Counted from the first letter of the stretch, positions 34,025 through 44,466 are shown. The stretch is 64,000 nt of DNA from T1Sed10-7 sp040904745 (GCA_040904745.1 JBBDSW010000190.1:10216-74215); one strand, 5' to 3'. Notes: generated by a model from the sequence alone, not told the origin. A program made the numbers and translations.

Positions 34025-35293
34025 TCAGCCCGTGCGGTGGAGCTCGAGGATCGTGGCGGCGCGGAGGGTGTCCCGGAGCGGTGTGCGCTGCTCGGCTCCC
34101 CGCAGCTGCGCTTCCTCCTCGCCGGCCTGGCGATAGATGTCCGCGCTGCGCCGAGCGACCGCCCCCCAGTCGTAGCGGTCCCGGGCACGCTCGAGCCCCT
34201 TGGTGACCAGGTCGGCCGCCAGCTCGTCATCGGTCAGGACGCGCACGAGCGCGTCAGCCAGGGCCCCGGCATCCTGCGGAGGGAAGGACAGCCCGGAGCC
34301 GTCCGAGACGATCTCGCGGAGTCCGCCGGTGTCACCGACCACGACCGGGGTGCCGCAGGCCATCGCCTCGACGGCCACCAACCCGAAGGGCTCGTAGATC
34401 GAGGGCACCACGGCGACGTCCGCCGCGCCGAAGTGCAGACGGAGCTCCTTGTCCGCGAGGAAGCCGGTGAACCGGACGTGCCGAGCGAGTCCGAGGCGTC
34501 GTGCCTCACGCCTGAGCTCCTCGGAGTAGGTGCCCACGCCTGCGACGAACAGCCGCGTGGGGCCGCACCGCCGGCGTACGTCCTGGAGCGCGGCGAGGAG
34601 GGTCTGGACGCCCTTCTCGTACTCCAGGCGGCCCGCGTAGAGGATCATCCGCGTCCGTGGGCCGGTCAGCCCGGCCCGCGTCACCGCAGCCTCGGCGGCA
34701 TCGACCGCGAAGTCGTGGACATCGACACCGTTCGGTACGACGTCGATCTTGCCGGATGGCAGCGCGAAGAGCTGTTCCAGTTCGGCACGCATGTAGCGGG
34801 AACAGACGATCACCCGTCGCGCCTCGTAGGTGAGCCACCACTCGACCTGGTGGATCAGCTTGTTCATCGGTCCGGGTAGCCAGCCCTGGTGGCGGCCGCT
34901 CTCGGTCGCATGGATCGTCGCCACCACCGGCACGTCCCAGGTGTCCTTGAGTCCGGCCGCGGCGTAGGCCACGAGCCAGTCGTGCGCGTGGATGACATCG
35001 AACTCCCACTCCCGCAGCAGCCGGCCCGCGATCGCCTGGATCCGGTTGTTGAACGCGAGCACCCAGGCGACCAACTGGTCGAAGCCGATCACGGGTGGGG
35101 CTTCGGGGACGCGCACCACGTGGACGCCGTCCTCGAGCGCGTCGTGTACGGCCGGCGCATCGGGCAGGTCACGCGTGACGACGTGGACCTCGTGGCCCTC
35201 GGCCGCGAGTGAGCGTGCCAGCGCACCGACATGCCGCCCGAGCCCACCGACCACGTGTGGCGGGTACTCCCAGCTGAGCAGCAGGATGCGCAC
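34025..35293 (-). CDS. GT4 glycosyltransferase, Rv3032-like alpha-1,4-glucosyltransferase
   Basis: 422-residue GT-B fold enzyme. The N-terminal WEYPPHVVGGLGRHVGALA, HAHDWLVAYAAAGL, IHATESGRHQGWLPGPMN and C-terminal PSIYEPFGLVAVEAMACGTP (E-x7-E nucleotide-sugar motif) closely follow mycobacterial Rv3032, which elongates alpha-1,4-glucans such as methylglucose lipopolysaccharide and contributes to glycogen. It lies 26 bp after the GlgA/GlgM gene on the same strand, so likely one operon. It probably uses ADP- or UDP-glucose; the exact product is an inference. Confidence 0.87.
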   Translation of the reverse strand: MRILLLSWEYPPHVVGGLGRHVGALARSLAAEGHEVHVVTRDLPDAPAVHDALEDGVHVVRVPEAPPVIGFDQLVAWVLAFNNRIQAIAGRLLREWEFDVIHAHDWLVAYAAAGLKDTWDVPVVATIHATESGRHQGWLPGPMNKLIHQVEWWLTYEARRVIVCSRYMRAELEQLFALPSGKIDVVPNGVDVHDFAVDAAEAAVTRAGLTGPRTRMILYAGRLEYEKGVQTLLAALQDVRRRCGPTRLFVAGVGTYSEELRREARRLGLARHVRFTGFLADKELRLHFGAADVAVVPSIYEPFGLVAVEAMACGTPVVVGDTGGLREIVSDGSGLSFPPQDAGALADALVRVLTDDELAADLVTKGLERARDRYDWGAVARRSADIYRQAGEEEAQLRGAEQRTPLRDTLRAATILELHRTG

Positions 35294-35319
35294 CGGTCAG
35301 CGCTTCACGGATACGTCGG

Positions 35320-36531
35320 TCACCGGTGGGCCAGCTCGTGGTAGAGCTCCGCTGTGCGCTCGGCGATCGCCGTCCATGCGAACGTCGACTCGACCCGGGC
35401 GCGACCGTTCGCGCCCATCACGGCTGCCCGCTCCGGGGCCTCCAGCAGCGTGTTGATCGCTGCGGCGAGGTCCGCGGCGTACCTCGCCGGATCGGCGGGA
35501 CTCCCCATCGGGTCGTCGCCGCTGGTCAGCGGCACGAGCGTGCCGGTCTCGCCGTCGACGACGACCTCCGGGATCCCGCCGACGGCGCTGGCCACGACCG
35601 CGGTGCCGCACGCCATGGCTTCGAGGTTGACGATCCCGAACGGCTCGTAGATCGACGGGCAGGCGAACACGGTCGCGTTGGTCAACAGCTGGATCACCTT
35701 GGGACGCGGGAGCATCTCGTCGATCCAGATGATGTCCGCCGGCGCGTCCGCTAGCTCGGCCACCCGGGTGCGGAACTCGGCGGCGATCTCGGGCGTGTCG
35801 GGTGCGCCAGCGCAGAGCACCAACTGCGTCCCGGCCGGCAGGTGCTCGGCCGCATCCAGCAGGTGCACGACGCCCTTCTGTCGGGTGATCCGACCGACGA
35901 ACAGCACGCTGGGTCGGTCCGGATCGACGCCGTACTCGTCCAACGTGTCCGTCCCCGGATCGGGACGCCAGTCGTCGGGGTCGATCCCGTTGTGGATGAC
36001 ACGCACCTTGGCGGGGTCGACGGCTGGATAGGCGACCAGCACATCACGGCGCATCCCCTCGGAGACCGCGATGACCGCATCCGCATGCTCGATACCGGTG
36101 CGTTCGCAGAAGCTCGACAGGGCGTACCCGCCCCCGAGCTGCTCGCGCTTCCAGGGCCGCAGTGGTTCCAGGCTGTGTGTGGTGACGACGTGCGGTACCT
36201 CGTGGATGAGCTTGGCGAGGTGGCCGGCGAGGTTCGCGTACCAGGTGTGGCTGTGCACCAGATCCACCCCGGCGACCCCGGCGGCGATCGCCAGGTCCGC
36301 CGAGACGGTCCGAAGCGCCGCGAGCTCGGGTGCGTCACCGGCGAGCGCCGCCCACTCGCGGTAGCTGCCGGCGACCAGCGGATCGTCGCGCTCGGCCCCG
36401 AAGGCGTGCACCCGGACGTCCACGAGCGGCGCGAGGGCGCGGGCGAGTTCGGCGACGTGGACGCCGGCGCCGCCGTAGACCTCCGGCGGGTACTCCTTGG
36501 TGAGCAGTCCTACCTGCAGTCGCTCGGACAC
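35320..36531 (-). CDS. glgA: Glycogen synthase / alpha-maltose-1-phosphate synthase (GlgA/GlgM-type GT4)
   Basis: Actinobacterial 'GlgA' of family GT4; the mycobacterial orthologue GlgM uses ADP-glucose and glucose-1-phosphate to make maltose-1-phosphate for GlgE, and some also extend glucan. 403 residues from the GTG at 36531, chosen because GGGAGG lies 7 nt upstream; an in-frame ATG at 36600 would overlap glgC and adds no homology. Motifs: LTKEYPPEVYGGAGVHVAEL, HSHTWYANLAGHLAKL, VLFVGRITRQKGV and PSIYEPFGIVNLEAMACGTA. It lies 46 bp after glgC, its donor supplier. Confidence 0.92.
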   Translation of the reverse strand: MSERLQVGLLTKEYPPEVYGGAGVHVAELARALAPLVDVRVHAFGAERDDPLVAGSYREWAALAGDAPELAALRTVSADLAIAAGVAGVDLVHSHTWYANLAGHLAKLIHEVPHVVTTHSLEPLRPWKREQLGGGYALSSFCERTGIEHADAVIAVSEGMRRDVLVAYPAVDPAKVRVIHNGIDPDDWRPDPGTDTLDEYGVDPDRPSVLFVGRITRQKGVVHLLDAAEHLPAGTQLVLCAGAPDTPEIAAEFRTRVAELADAPADIIWIDEMLPRPKVIQLLTNATVFACPSIYEPFGIVNLEAMACGTAVVASAVGGIPEVVVDGETGTLVPLTSGDDPMGSPADPARYAADLAAAINTLLEAPERAAVMGANGRARVESTFAWTAIAERTAELYHELAHR

Positions 36532-36577
36532 GTCATCGCCTCCCGGCTCGGTGGCTGGCGGATCTCGGCGGCCGTGA

Positions 36578-37825
36578 TCAGGCGGGAGGCTCGACGACAT
36601 CGCCCTTGCCGATCACGACCACCCCGGCATCGGAGACGTGGAAGCGCTCACGGTCGGCCTCCGGGTCGACCCCGATCTCCGTCTTGGGCGGGATCTGGAC
36701 GTTCTTGTCGATGATCGCCCGGCGGATCACCGCACCGCGACCGATGTCGACGTTGTGCAGGAGCACGCTGTCCTCGATCAGCGCCCCGCTGTGGGCGTGG
36801 ACCCCGGGGGAGAGGATCGAGCGACGCACGGTCGCCCCGGAGATGACCACGCCGGAGCACACCATGGAGTCGAGCGCGGTGCCTCGTCGCCGCTCGGTGT
36901 CGAACACGAACTTGGCCGGTGGGAAGGGGTCATGCCAGGAGTAGATCGGCCACTCGTGGTTGTAGAGGTTGAAGATCGGGTGCACCGAGATGAGGTCCAT
37001 GTGCGCGTCGAAGTAGGCGTCGATCGTTCCGACGTCCCGCCAGTACCCGCGGTCCCGATCCGTCGAGCCGGGCACGTCGTTGTCGTGGCTGAAGTCGTGG
37101 ACGTGGGCGTCCCCGGCCTCGACCATCGAGGCGATGATGTCACCTCCCATGTCGTGCCCGCTGGAGGCACGGTCGGAGTCGCGGGTGACGGCCTCGACGA
37201 GCGCTTCGGTGGTGAAGACGTAGTTGCCCATCGACGCGAACACCTGGCTGGGGTCGTCGGGGAGCCCGACCGGATCAGCGGGCTTCTCCCGGAACGCCGC
37301 GATGCTGCCACCCTCACCGGGTTCGATGACGCCGAACGCGAACGCCTCCTCGATCGGGACCCGGAGACCCGCGACGGTGACACCGGCACCGGCGGCGATG
37401 TGGTCCTCGACCATCTGCGAGGCATCCATGCGGTAGAGGTTGTCCGCCCCGAACACGGCGATGTACTCGGGCCGCTCGTCGCGGAACAGGTTCAGGTTCT
37501 GGTAGATGGCGTCCGCTGAGCCCTGGAACCACCGCTCGCCGTCACGCATCTGTGCGGGCACGGGCGAGACGTAGTTCCCGAGCATGGGCGACATGCGCCA
37601 GGTCTTGGCGATGTGCGCATCGAGGCTGTGGCTCTTGTACTGCGTCAACACCGCGATCTTGCGGTATCCGGAGTTGACGAGGTTCGACAGGGCGAAGTCG
37701 ACCAGTCGGTAGTTCCCCCCGAACGGGACCGCCGGTTTCGCGCGATCTCGGGTCAGCGGCTGCAGTCGGTTACCGGCTCCTCCGGCGAGGACGACACCGA
37801 ACACGGACGGGTTCCTACGCGCCAT
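36578..37825 (-). CDS. glgC: Glucose-1-phosphate adenylyltransferase
   Basis: Makes ADP-glucose from glucose-1-phosphate and ATP, normally the regulated entry into glycogen. 415 residues. GVVLAGGAGNRLQPLTRDRA at 10-29 is the pyrophosphorylase motif, followed by KPAVPFGGNYRLVDFALSN. FGADNLYRMD, FREKP and the C-terminal left-handed beta-helix (VRRSILSPGVHAHSGALIED) complete the family pattern. The ATG follows GGAGAG; a TAGGGT -10-like hexamer lies on the reverse strand at 37877-37882, so it may have its own promoter although glgP is 105 bp upstream on the same strand. Confidence 0.97.
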   Translation of the reverse strand: MARRNPSVFGVVLAGGAGNRLQPLTRDRAKPAVPFGGNYRLVDFALSNLVNSGYRKIAVLTQYKSHSLDAHIAKTWRMSPMLGNYVSPVPAQMRDGERWFQGSADAIYQNLNLFRDERPEYIAVFGADNLYRMDASQMVEDHIAAGAGVTVAGLRVPIEEAFAFGVIEPGEGGSIAAFREKPADPVGLPDDPSQVFASMGNYVFTTEALVEAVTRDSDRASSGHDMGGDIIASMVEAGDAHVHDFSHDNDVPGSTDRDRGYWRDVGTIDAYFDAHMDLISVHPIFNLYNHEWPIYSWHDPFPPAKFVFDTERRRGTALDSMVCSGVVISGATVRRSILSPGVHAHSGALIEDSVLLHNVDIGRGAVIRRAIIDKNVQIPPKTEIGVDPEADRERFHVSDAGVVVIGKGDVVEPPA

Positions 37826-37930
37826 GGATCTCTCCCACCGTCACGTCACGGTGCGCCCGCACCGCAGCCGACTCCGACCCTAGTGGGTCACCCCCACCGA
37901 GTGGAACGGGAGCGGGCGGTCGGTCCGGTC

Positions 37931-40051
37931 TCAGACGTCCCTGCGGTGGGGCCCTCCATCGTGCTCGATGCCGTACCGACCGGCGTACTCGCTGACCATG
38001 CGGTGGGTCGAGTAGACCGGCGACAACAGCACCATGGCATCCAGCGCCATCGTCAACCATCGTTGCGGGAGGCCGGCGGGATCCCGTTCGTGGAAGGTGG
38101 GGACCACCTCGTCGGTCAGCAGGCGGTAGAGCTCGTCCGCGTCCTGTGCATCGCGTGCCTCGGGATCCTCCACCGGGGTGCGATCACCGATCGCCCAGCC
38201 GATGCCGGCCTCGGCCTGCGGCCCCTGTTCGGCCATGGCCTCGTCCCACCAGCCGTCCAGCACGGAGAGGTTCAGGCCGCCGTTCATGGCCGATTTCATG
38301 CCGGAGGTCCCTGAGGCCTCGAGCGGTCGCACCGGGGTGTTGAGCCACACGTCGCAGCCGCTGGTGAGCAGCCCGCCGAGCTCGAGGTTGTAACGCTCGA
38401 TGAACACCAGCCTGCCCGCGAGCCGCGTGTCCCCCGACGCCTCCACGACGGCACGGATCAGGGCTTGGCCGTCCGCGTCGGCAGGGTGGGCCTTCCCGGC
38501 GACCAGGAGCTGCACGGGTCGATCCTCGTCCGCCAGGATCGCACCGAGCCGCTCGAGATCGCGCAGGACCAGGGAGCCACGTTTGTAGGTCGCGAAGCGG
38601 CGCGCGAAGCCGATCGTCAGGGCGTCGGGATCGAGCCCTTCGCCCCCACGTGGCGCGCCGGTCCGTGCGGAGCGTTCATCCAGACGCTGCCGGACCACCG
38701 TCAGCAGGCGGCCCCGGGCCCGGCGGCGTGCTTCCCAGAACCGAGCGCGGTCGACCGCTCGTAGGGCCGCCCACCGCGGGGCATCGGTACCACGCTGCCA
38801 TCCGGGGACGTGGTCGTCCAGCAGCTCGGCCGTGTCGGGTCCGACCCAGGACGACGGGTGGACGCCGTTGGTCACATGGTCGATCGGAACCTCGTCGACG
38901 GGGCGATCCGGCCACAGCGAGGAGAACATCGCACGCGAGACCTGGCCGTGGAGCCGTGCCACGCCGTTCGTCCGTCCCGCCAGACGGAGCGACAGCACGG
39001 TCTGGTTCCAGCTGTCGAACCCGCGCCCCGTGGCCAGCTCCCAGAGGTCCTCGAAGGCGATGTCGATCTGGTGGGCGAGCGGTTGCAGGTGGTAGCGGGC
39101 CAGGTTGTGGTGGAACGTGTCGTGCCCGGCGGGAACCGGGGTGTGGGTCGTGAACTGCAGCTCGTCGCGCACCCGTGCGAGCGCCACATCGAGGTCGTGT
39201 CCTGCCCGGCGGTGTCGGCCGAGCTGCTCGAGTCCCGCGAAGGCTGCGTGCCCCTCGTTGAGGTGGTAGATCGACGGGTCGAGCCCCATCGCCTCGAGCA
39301 TGCGCACTCCACCCACGCCGAGCACCAGCTCCTGGCGCAGGCGCGTGTCCTCATCACCGCCGTACAACTGCCGCGTGATGGAGCGGTGGTGCTCCGCGTT
39401 CGCCTCGACATCCGTGTCGAGGAGGACGAGCGGCACGCGGCCGACGGCGATACGCCAAGCTTCGACCTGCACCGTGCCGTCACCCATCGGCACCTCGACA
39501 CGGAGCCGCTCGCCGAGGGGATCGACGACCGGTTCCGCGGGCGAGTTGGCGAGCTCGTTGCGAGCCGGCAGCGCATGCTGCTGGCCGTGTTCGTCCACCT
39601 GCTGGAGGAAGTAGCCATCGCGGTAGGCGAGGCCGATCCCGACCAGCGGCAGCCCGAGGTCCGATGCCGAGCGCAGGTGGTCGCCGGCCAGCACCCCGAG
39701 CCCACCCGAGTAGGTGAACAGCGTGTCGCTGAGTGCGAACTCGGCGGAGAAGTAGGCCACGATGCGCGCACCATCGCGAAGCGCCGGGGTACCGGCCAGC
39801 TCGGCGTCCAGCGAGGCGACGACCTCCTGGATGGAGGTGAGCCGATCCGGGTCACCCGCGATCCGGTGGAGCGTGGCGTCGTCGAGCGCGGTGACGACCG
39901 CCATCGGGTCGCGACCGTTCACCGTCGCGCCGGCTTCCCGGAGGTCGTCGGCGAGCGCCTCGAACAGCCGACGGGTCGGCTGGTCTGCGAACCAGCGGAG
40001 GTTCCGGGCGAGGCGGACGAGATCCGCACGGACTGCGGCATGATCGGTCAC
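37931..40051 (-). CDS. glgP: Alpha-glucan (glycogen/maltodextrin) phosphorylase
   Basis: GT35 enzyme releasing glucose-1-phosphate from alpha-1,4-glucan ends with PLP. 706 residues from the GTG at 40051 with an AGGA element upstream; the frame stays open to 40189 without homology. It is the short bacterial/Thermotoga-like type: YFSAEFALSDTLFTYSGGLG, HLNEGHAAF, FTTHTPVPAGHDTF, ITNGV-type DHVTNGVHPSSW and the PLP-lysine motif GTSGMKSAMNGGLNLS (Lys586). It is divergent from pgm across 236 bp, so release and isomerisation of glucose-1-phosphate are adjacent. Confidence 0.95.
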   Translation of the reverse strand: MTDHAAVRADLVRLARNLRWFADQPTRRLFEALADDLREAGATVNGRDPMAVVTALDDATLHRIAGDPDRLTSIQEVVASLDAELAGTPALRDGARIVAYFSAEFALSDTLFTYSGGLGVLAGDHLRSASDLGLPLVGIGLAYRDGYFLQQVDEHGQQHALPARNELANSPAEPVVDPLGERLRVEVPMGDGTVQVEAWRIAVGRVPLVLLDTDVEANAEHHRSITRQLYGGDEDTRLRQELVLGVGGVRMLEAMGLDPSIYHLNEGHAAFAGLEQLGRHRRAGHDLDVALARVRDELQFTTHTPVPAGHDTFHHNLARYHLQPLAHQIDIAFEDLWELATGRGFDSWNQTVLSLRLAGRTNGVARLHGQVSRAMFSSLWPDRPVDEVPIDHVTNGVHPSSWVGPDTAELLDDHVPGWQRGTDAPRWAALRAVDRARFWEARRRARGRLLTVVRQRLDERSARTGAPRGGEGLDPDALTIGFARRFATYKRGSLVLRDLERLGAILADEDRPVQLLVAGKAHPADADGQALIRAVVEASGDTRLAGRLVFIERYNLELGGLLTSGCDVWLNTPVRPLEASGTSGMKSAMNGGLNLSVLDGWWDEAMAEQGPQAEAGIGWAIGDRTPVEDPEARDAQDADELYRLLTDEVVPTFHERDPAGLPQRWLTMALDAMVLLSPVYSTHRMVSEYAGRYGIEHDGGPHRRDV

Positions 40052-40201
40052 GGTGGGTCCTGTGGCATGGACGGATGGGAGCGCAGAGCGAGGGGAGAGG
40101 GCGCGTGTGCCCCGGTCCGGGAGCGCGCACGCTACGCCAGGATGCGTGGACGTGCGAGCCAGCGGCCGTGCAGGTCGTGCCCTGTTCACACGCTGAGCAC
40201 G

Positions 40202-40230
40202 TTGCCAGCCGCCGTCTCCCTCCCTAGCGT
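40202..40230 (+). promoter_or_regulatory. Putative sigma-70-type promoter for pgm
   Basis: TTGCCA (40202-40207), a 17-nt spacer, then TAGCGT (40225-40230), about 58 nt before the pgm ATG. Good match to the actinobacterial TTGNNN-17-TANNNT form. The divergent glgP start is at 40051, so the glgP promoter must also lie in this 236-bp region. Confidence 0.55.
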
Positions 40231-40287
40231 CTGGCCGGAGGAGCCGGTCACGAGGGCCTGCTTCGCTGACGTCGACGGGATGTGGTC

Positions 40288-41897
<1,610 letters not shown>

Positions 41898-41904
<7 letters not shown>

Positions 41905-42012
41905 CGGAGCGTCGCGCTGGCGGAGCGTCGCGCTGACGGAGTGCTGCGTTGGTGCGCTGACGGCGTCTCGCGCCGGCCCGCTGGCGGCGTGTCGCGCTGG
42001 CGGCGTGTCGCT
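41898..42012. repeat. Degenerate 16-bp tandem repeat between pgm and the decarboxylase gene
   Basis: About six to seven head-to-tail copies of a unit close to GCGCTGRCGGMGYGTC. The first two units (41898-41913, 41914-41929) differ at one base, later ones are more diverged and two carry 8-bp insertions. It starts on the pgm stop codon and ends at the stop of the opposite gene. No strong hairpin or T tract is evident. Confidence 0.75.
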
Positions 42013-43457
42013 CAGGCGTCGGCGACGGTGCGGTAGGCCCGGTCGATCGCAGCCAGTGACCGGTCGAGGTGCCGGTCGGTCGTACGGAGGTTCCCGAGCG
42101 CCATGCGGAGCACGTGGCGATCGTCCAGCACCGTCCCCGACAGGAGCACGATGCCTTCCGCGTCGAGATGGGCCAGGAGCGCGCGGCTCCTGCCATCGGT
42201 CGTGGATGGGTCGGTACCACCGTCGCCACGCAGACGGAAGACCACGGTCGACATCTCCGGTCGCGCGACCAGTTCGAAGCCGGGATGCTCCTCCACCCAG
42301 GCCGCCACCCGCGCTGCCTGTCGGACATGCTCGCGGAGCCGACGTCGGACGCCCTCGGCGCCGAAGTAGCGCAGCACCAGCCACAGCTTCAGCGCCCGGA
42401 AGCGCCTCCCGAGCTGTACGCCGTAGTCCATGAGGTCGGTGACATCACCGTCGTCGGTTGCCAGGTACTCGGGGATCAGCGTGAACGCGGCGGCCAGCGC
42501 GGACGGGTCCCGCAGCAACAGCGCCGACGCATCGATCGGGGTGAACAGCCACTTGTGTGGGTTGGAGACGAGGGAGTCGGCTCGTTCGATGCCGTCGAGG
42601 ATGTCGCGGTGCTCTTCGCACGCGGCGAGGACCGCACCGTAGGCCCCGTCGACGTGCAGCCAGATGGGGTGTCCGAGGTCCTCGACGGCTGCGTCGCGAA
42701 CGTCGGCGATCGCAGGTAGGGGGTCGACCGCGGTGGTCGCGGTCGTCCCGACCGTGGCCACGATCGCGATCGGTCGATAGCCGAACCGGACGTCCTCCTC
42801 GATCGCCTCGGCGAGGACGTCGGCTCGCATCCGGAACGCGTCATCGACCGCGATCGTGCGGACGCCGTCGCGGCCGAGACCGAGCGCGATGGCAGCCTTC
42901 TCGACCGAGGAGTGCGCCTGCTCGGAGGTGTACACGCGTAGCAGCGGCAGGTCCGGACGCCCCGCGAGCCCACGCTGTCGCACGTCCAGATCGGTGCGCT
43001 CTCGTGCTGCCGCCAGGGCGAGCATCGTCGAGGTGGAGGCGCCGTCGGTGAGCATCCCGCGCCAGCCTTCGGACATCCCGAGGAGCTGACGCAGCCAGTC
43101 GATGACGAGTTCCTCGAGCTCGGTGGCCGACGGCGAGGTCCGCCACAACATCCCGTTCACGTTGAGCGCCGCGGTGAGTGCTTCCCCGAGGATCCCGGGC
43201 CCGGAGCCGGTGATGGCGAAGTAGGCGTGGAAGGCGGGATGGTTCCAATGGGTGATGCCGTCGAGGAGGAGGGCATCGAGGTCGGCGAGCGCCTCTGCGA
43301 ACGGTTCGGGTGCTTCCGGGGGCATGGCGGGAAGGCGTCCCCGGATCTCCCCTGGCTCGACCTGCGCGAGGACCGGCCGATCCTCGATCCCCTCGAGGTA
43401 GCCGGCGATCCAGTCGATCACCGCGTAGCCGTGCCGGCGGAACGCCTCCGCGTCCAT
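42012..43457 (-). CDS. Pyridoxal-phosphate-dependent group II (aromatic amino acid-type) decarboxylase
   Basis: 481 residues, aspartate aminotransferase fold I, group II decarboxylase (DOPA/tryptophan/glutamate family). MDAEAFRRHGYAVIDWIAGY opens like aromatic decarboxylases; ITHWNHPAFHAYF, TDGASTSTMLALAAARE, WLHVDGAYGAVLA and the PLP-lysine motif SNPHKWLFTPID follow. The substrate cannot be fixed from sequence. If gap 2 is collapsed the frame continues without a stop to a GTG at 43825 that overlaps the upstream gene's stop (GTGA), adding 71 low-complexity residues. ATG 43457 is retained since homology begins there, although no strong ribosome binding site precedes it. Confidence 0.9.
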   Translation of the reverse strand: MDAEAFRRHGYAVIDWIAGYLEGIEDRPVLAQVEPGEIRGRLPAMPPEAPEPFAEALADLDALLLDGITHWNHPAFHAYFAITGSGPGILGEALTAALNVNGMLWRTSPSATELEELVIDWLRQLLGMSEGWRGMLTDGASTSTMLALAAARERTDLDVRQRGLAGRPDLPLLRVYTSEQAHSSVEKAAIALGLGRDGVRTIAVDDAFRMRADVLAEAIEEDVRFGYRPIAIVATVGTTATTAVDPLPAIADVRDAAVEDLGHPIWLHVDGAYGAVLAACEEHRDILDGIERADSLVSNPHKWLFTPIDASALLLRDPSALAAAFTLIPEYLATDDGDVTDLMDYGVQLGRRFRALKLWLVLRYFGAEGVRRRLREHVRQAARVAAWVEEHPGFELVARPEMSTVVFRLRGDGGTDPSTTDGRSRALLAHLDAEGIVLLSGTVLDDRHVLRMALGNLRTTDRHLDRSLAAIDRAYRTVADA

Positions 43458-43542
43458 GTCGCCGACACCGAGCTGTCCGGCGTCCAGGTCCGTCGGTTGC
43501 GCCGGGCGCGTCGCAGACCCAGCGGCTGGATCACCGGCCGTG

Positions 43543-43597
43543 GTCAGATCACCGGCTGTGGTCTCGTCGGTGTGCCCGGCCGGAGAACCGGCCGTGG
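43543..43597. repeat. 55-bp sequence duplicated on the left side of gap 2
   Basis: Identical to 43698-43752. The length equals that at gap 1, so an assembler k-mer overlap is the simplest reading. Confidence 0.9.
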
Positions 43598-43697
43598 NNN
43601 NNNNNNNNNNNNNNNNNNNNNNNNNNNNNNNNNNNNNNNNNNNNNNNNNNNNNNNNNNNNNNNNNNNNNNNNNNNNNNNNNNNNNNNNNNNNNNNNN
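43598..43697. other. Assembly gap of 100 Ns (gap 2), probably zero real length
   Basis: Exactly 100 Ns between two identical 55-bp copies. Collapse keeps one open reverse frame across the junction. Confidence 0.95.
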
Positions 43698-43752
43698 GTC
43701 AGATCACCGGCTGTGGTCTCGTCGGTGTGCCCGGCCGGAGAACCGGCCGTGG
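43698..43752. repeat. 55-bp sequence duplicated on the right side of gap 2
   Basis: Second copy of 43543-43597; one copy should be dropped on collapse. Confidence 0.9.
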
Positions 43753-43821
43753 CCGCGTCGGTGGGCTCCGCTCCGGCGTCGTGGCTGAGCGCGTCGATCC
43801 CTGGTCGGTCCTTGGCTGCGG

Positions 43822-44466
43822 TCACTCTCGGTCCAGATCGTCGAGCGGGTCGCCGTTGTCAGGCGATGCGGTGTCCGTATCGGTCGTGCTGGCGTTGGCG
43901 CGGTCGTCCTCGACTTCGTGCGGCACCGCGTCCACCTCGCTGATGGGCGGGGGCGTGTCGTCGCGGTCGGATGCGGTGACGAGCACGACGTACGGCACGC
44001 CTGCCGCCAACCCCAGGAGGACCACGAGCAGCGCCGCCCGCCCGACCCAGCGGGGCAGCCGCAGCGGCCGTCGCCCGGTCGGCCAGCGCGCCGCGAGCCC
44101 GTCCCACACCTCATCGAGCACGGTCGCCGGGAGGGGCTCCGGCTCCTGGGCGCGTGCGAGCGCGTCCGGCGTGGGATCGTCCCCGAGAGCCAGCCGCAGG
44201 AGCCACCCCTGCACGTCCGTCTCGTCCGCGTACTCGATCCGCCGGATCGCCTCGAGGAAGGTGCGCGAGACCTCGGCGGTCACCGCGCTCCACGCTTCCG
44301 ATCCTTGCTGCTCTCCGGCCGTCGCGGGCTCGGACAGGGCAGCATGCACCGCCGGGCCGTGCCGGTGGAGCAGGGCGGCGAAGGCGGTGGCATCCCCCTC
44401 CCGCGCACGGGCGAGGAGGTCTGCGTCGTCGCGGTGGACGTGGGACAAGTGGCACCTCTGGGTCAC
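43822..44466 (-). CDS. Membrane protein with a sigma-70 region-2-like N-terminal domain
   Basis: 214 residues. Residues about 14-96 read like sigma region 2 of ECF factors: DADLLARAREGDATAFAALL (region 2.1-like), then SRTFLEAIRRIEYADETDVQ and GWLLRLALGDD where region 2.2-2.4 would be. No region 4 helix-turn-helix follows. Instead a linker leads to one TM helix (AALLVVLLGLAAGVPYVVLV, about 147-166) and an acidic tail. GTG at 44466 is taken; a TTG at 44448 with AGAGG 6 nt upstream is a good alternative because a TAGCCT -10-like hexamer (44470-44475) lies very close. The stop overlaps a GTG in frame with the decarboxylase. Function unknown; a degenerate, membrane-tethered sigma-like regulator is an inference. 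Confidence 0.65.
   Translation of the reverse strand: MTQRCHLSHVHRDDADLLARAREGDATAFAALLHRHGPAVHAALSEPATAGEQQGSEAWSAVTAEVSRTFLEAIRRIEYADETDVQGWLLRLALGDDPTPDALARAQEPEPLPATVLDEVWDGLAARWPTGRRPLRLPRWVGRAALLVVLLGLAAGVPYVVLVTASDRDDTPPPISEVDAVPHEVEDDRANASTTDTDTASPDNGDPLDDLDRE

Larger units (their letters stand above)
43458..43821. other. Stretch between two reverse genes, containing gap 2
   Basis: 264 known bases plus 100 Ns. It is rich in short direct repeats of the type GATCACCGGC-TGTGGTC. On the reverse strand, after gap collapse, it is open in the frame of the decarboxylase; I see no independent gene or RNA here. Confidence 0.6.
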
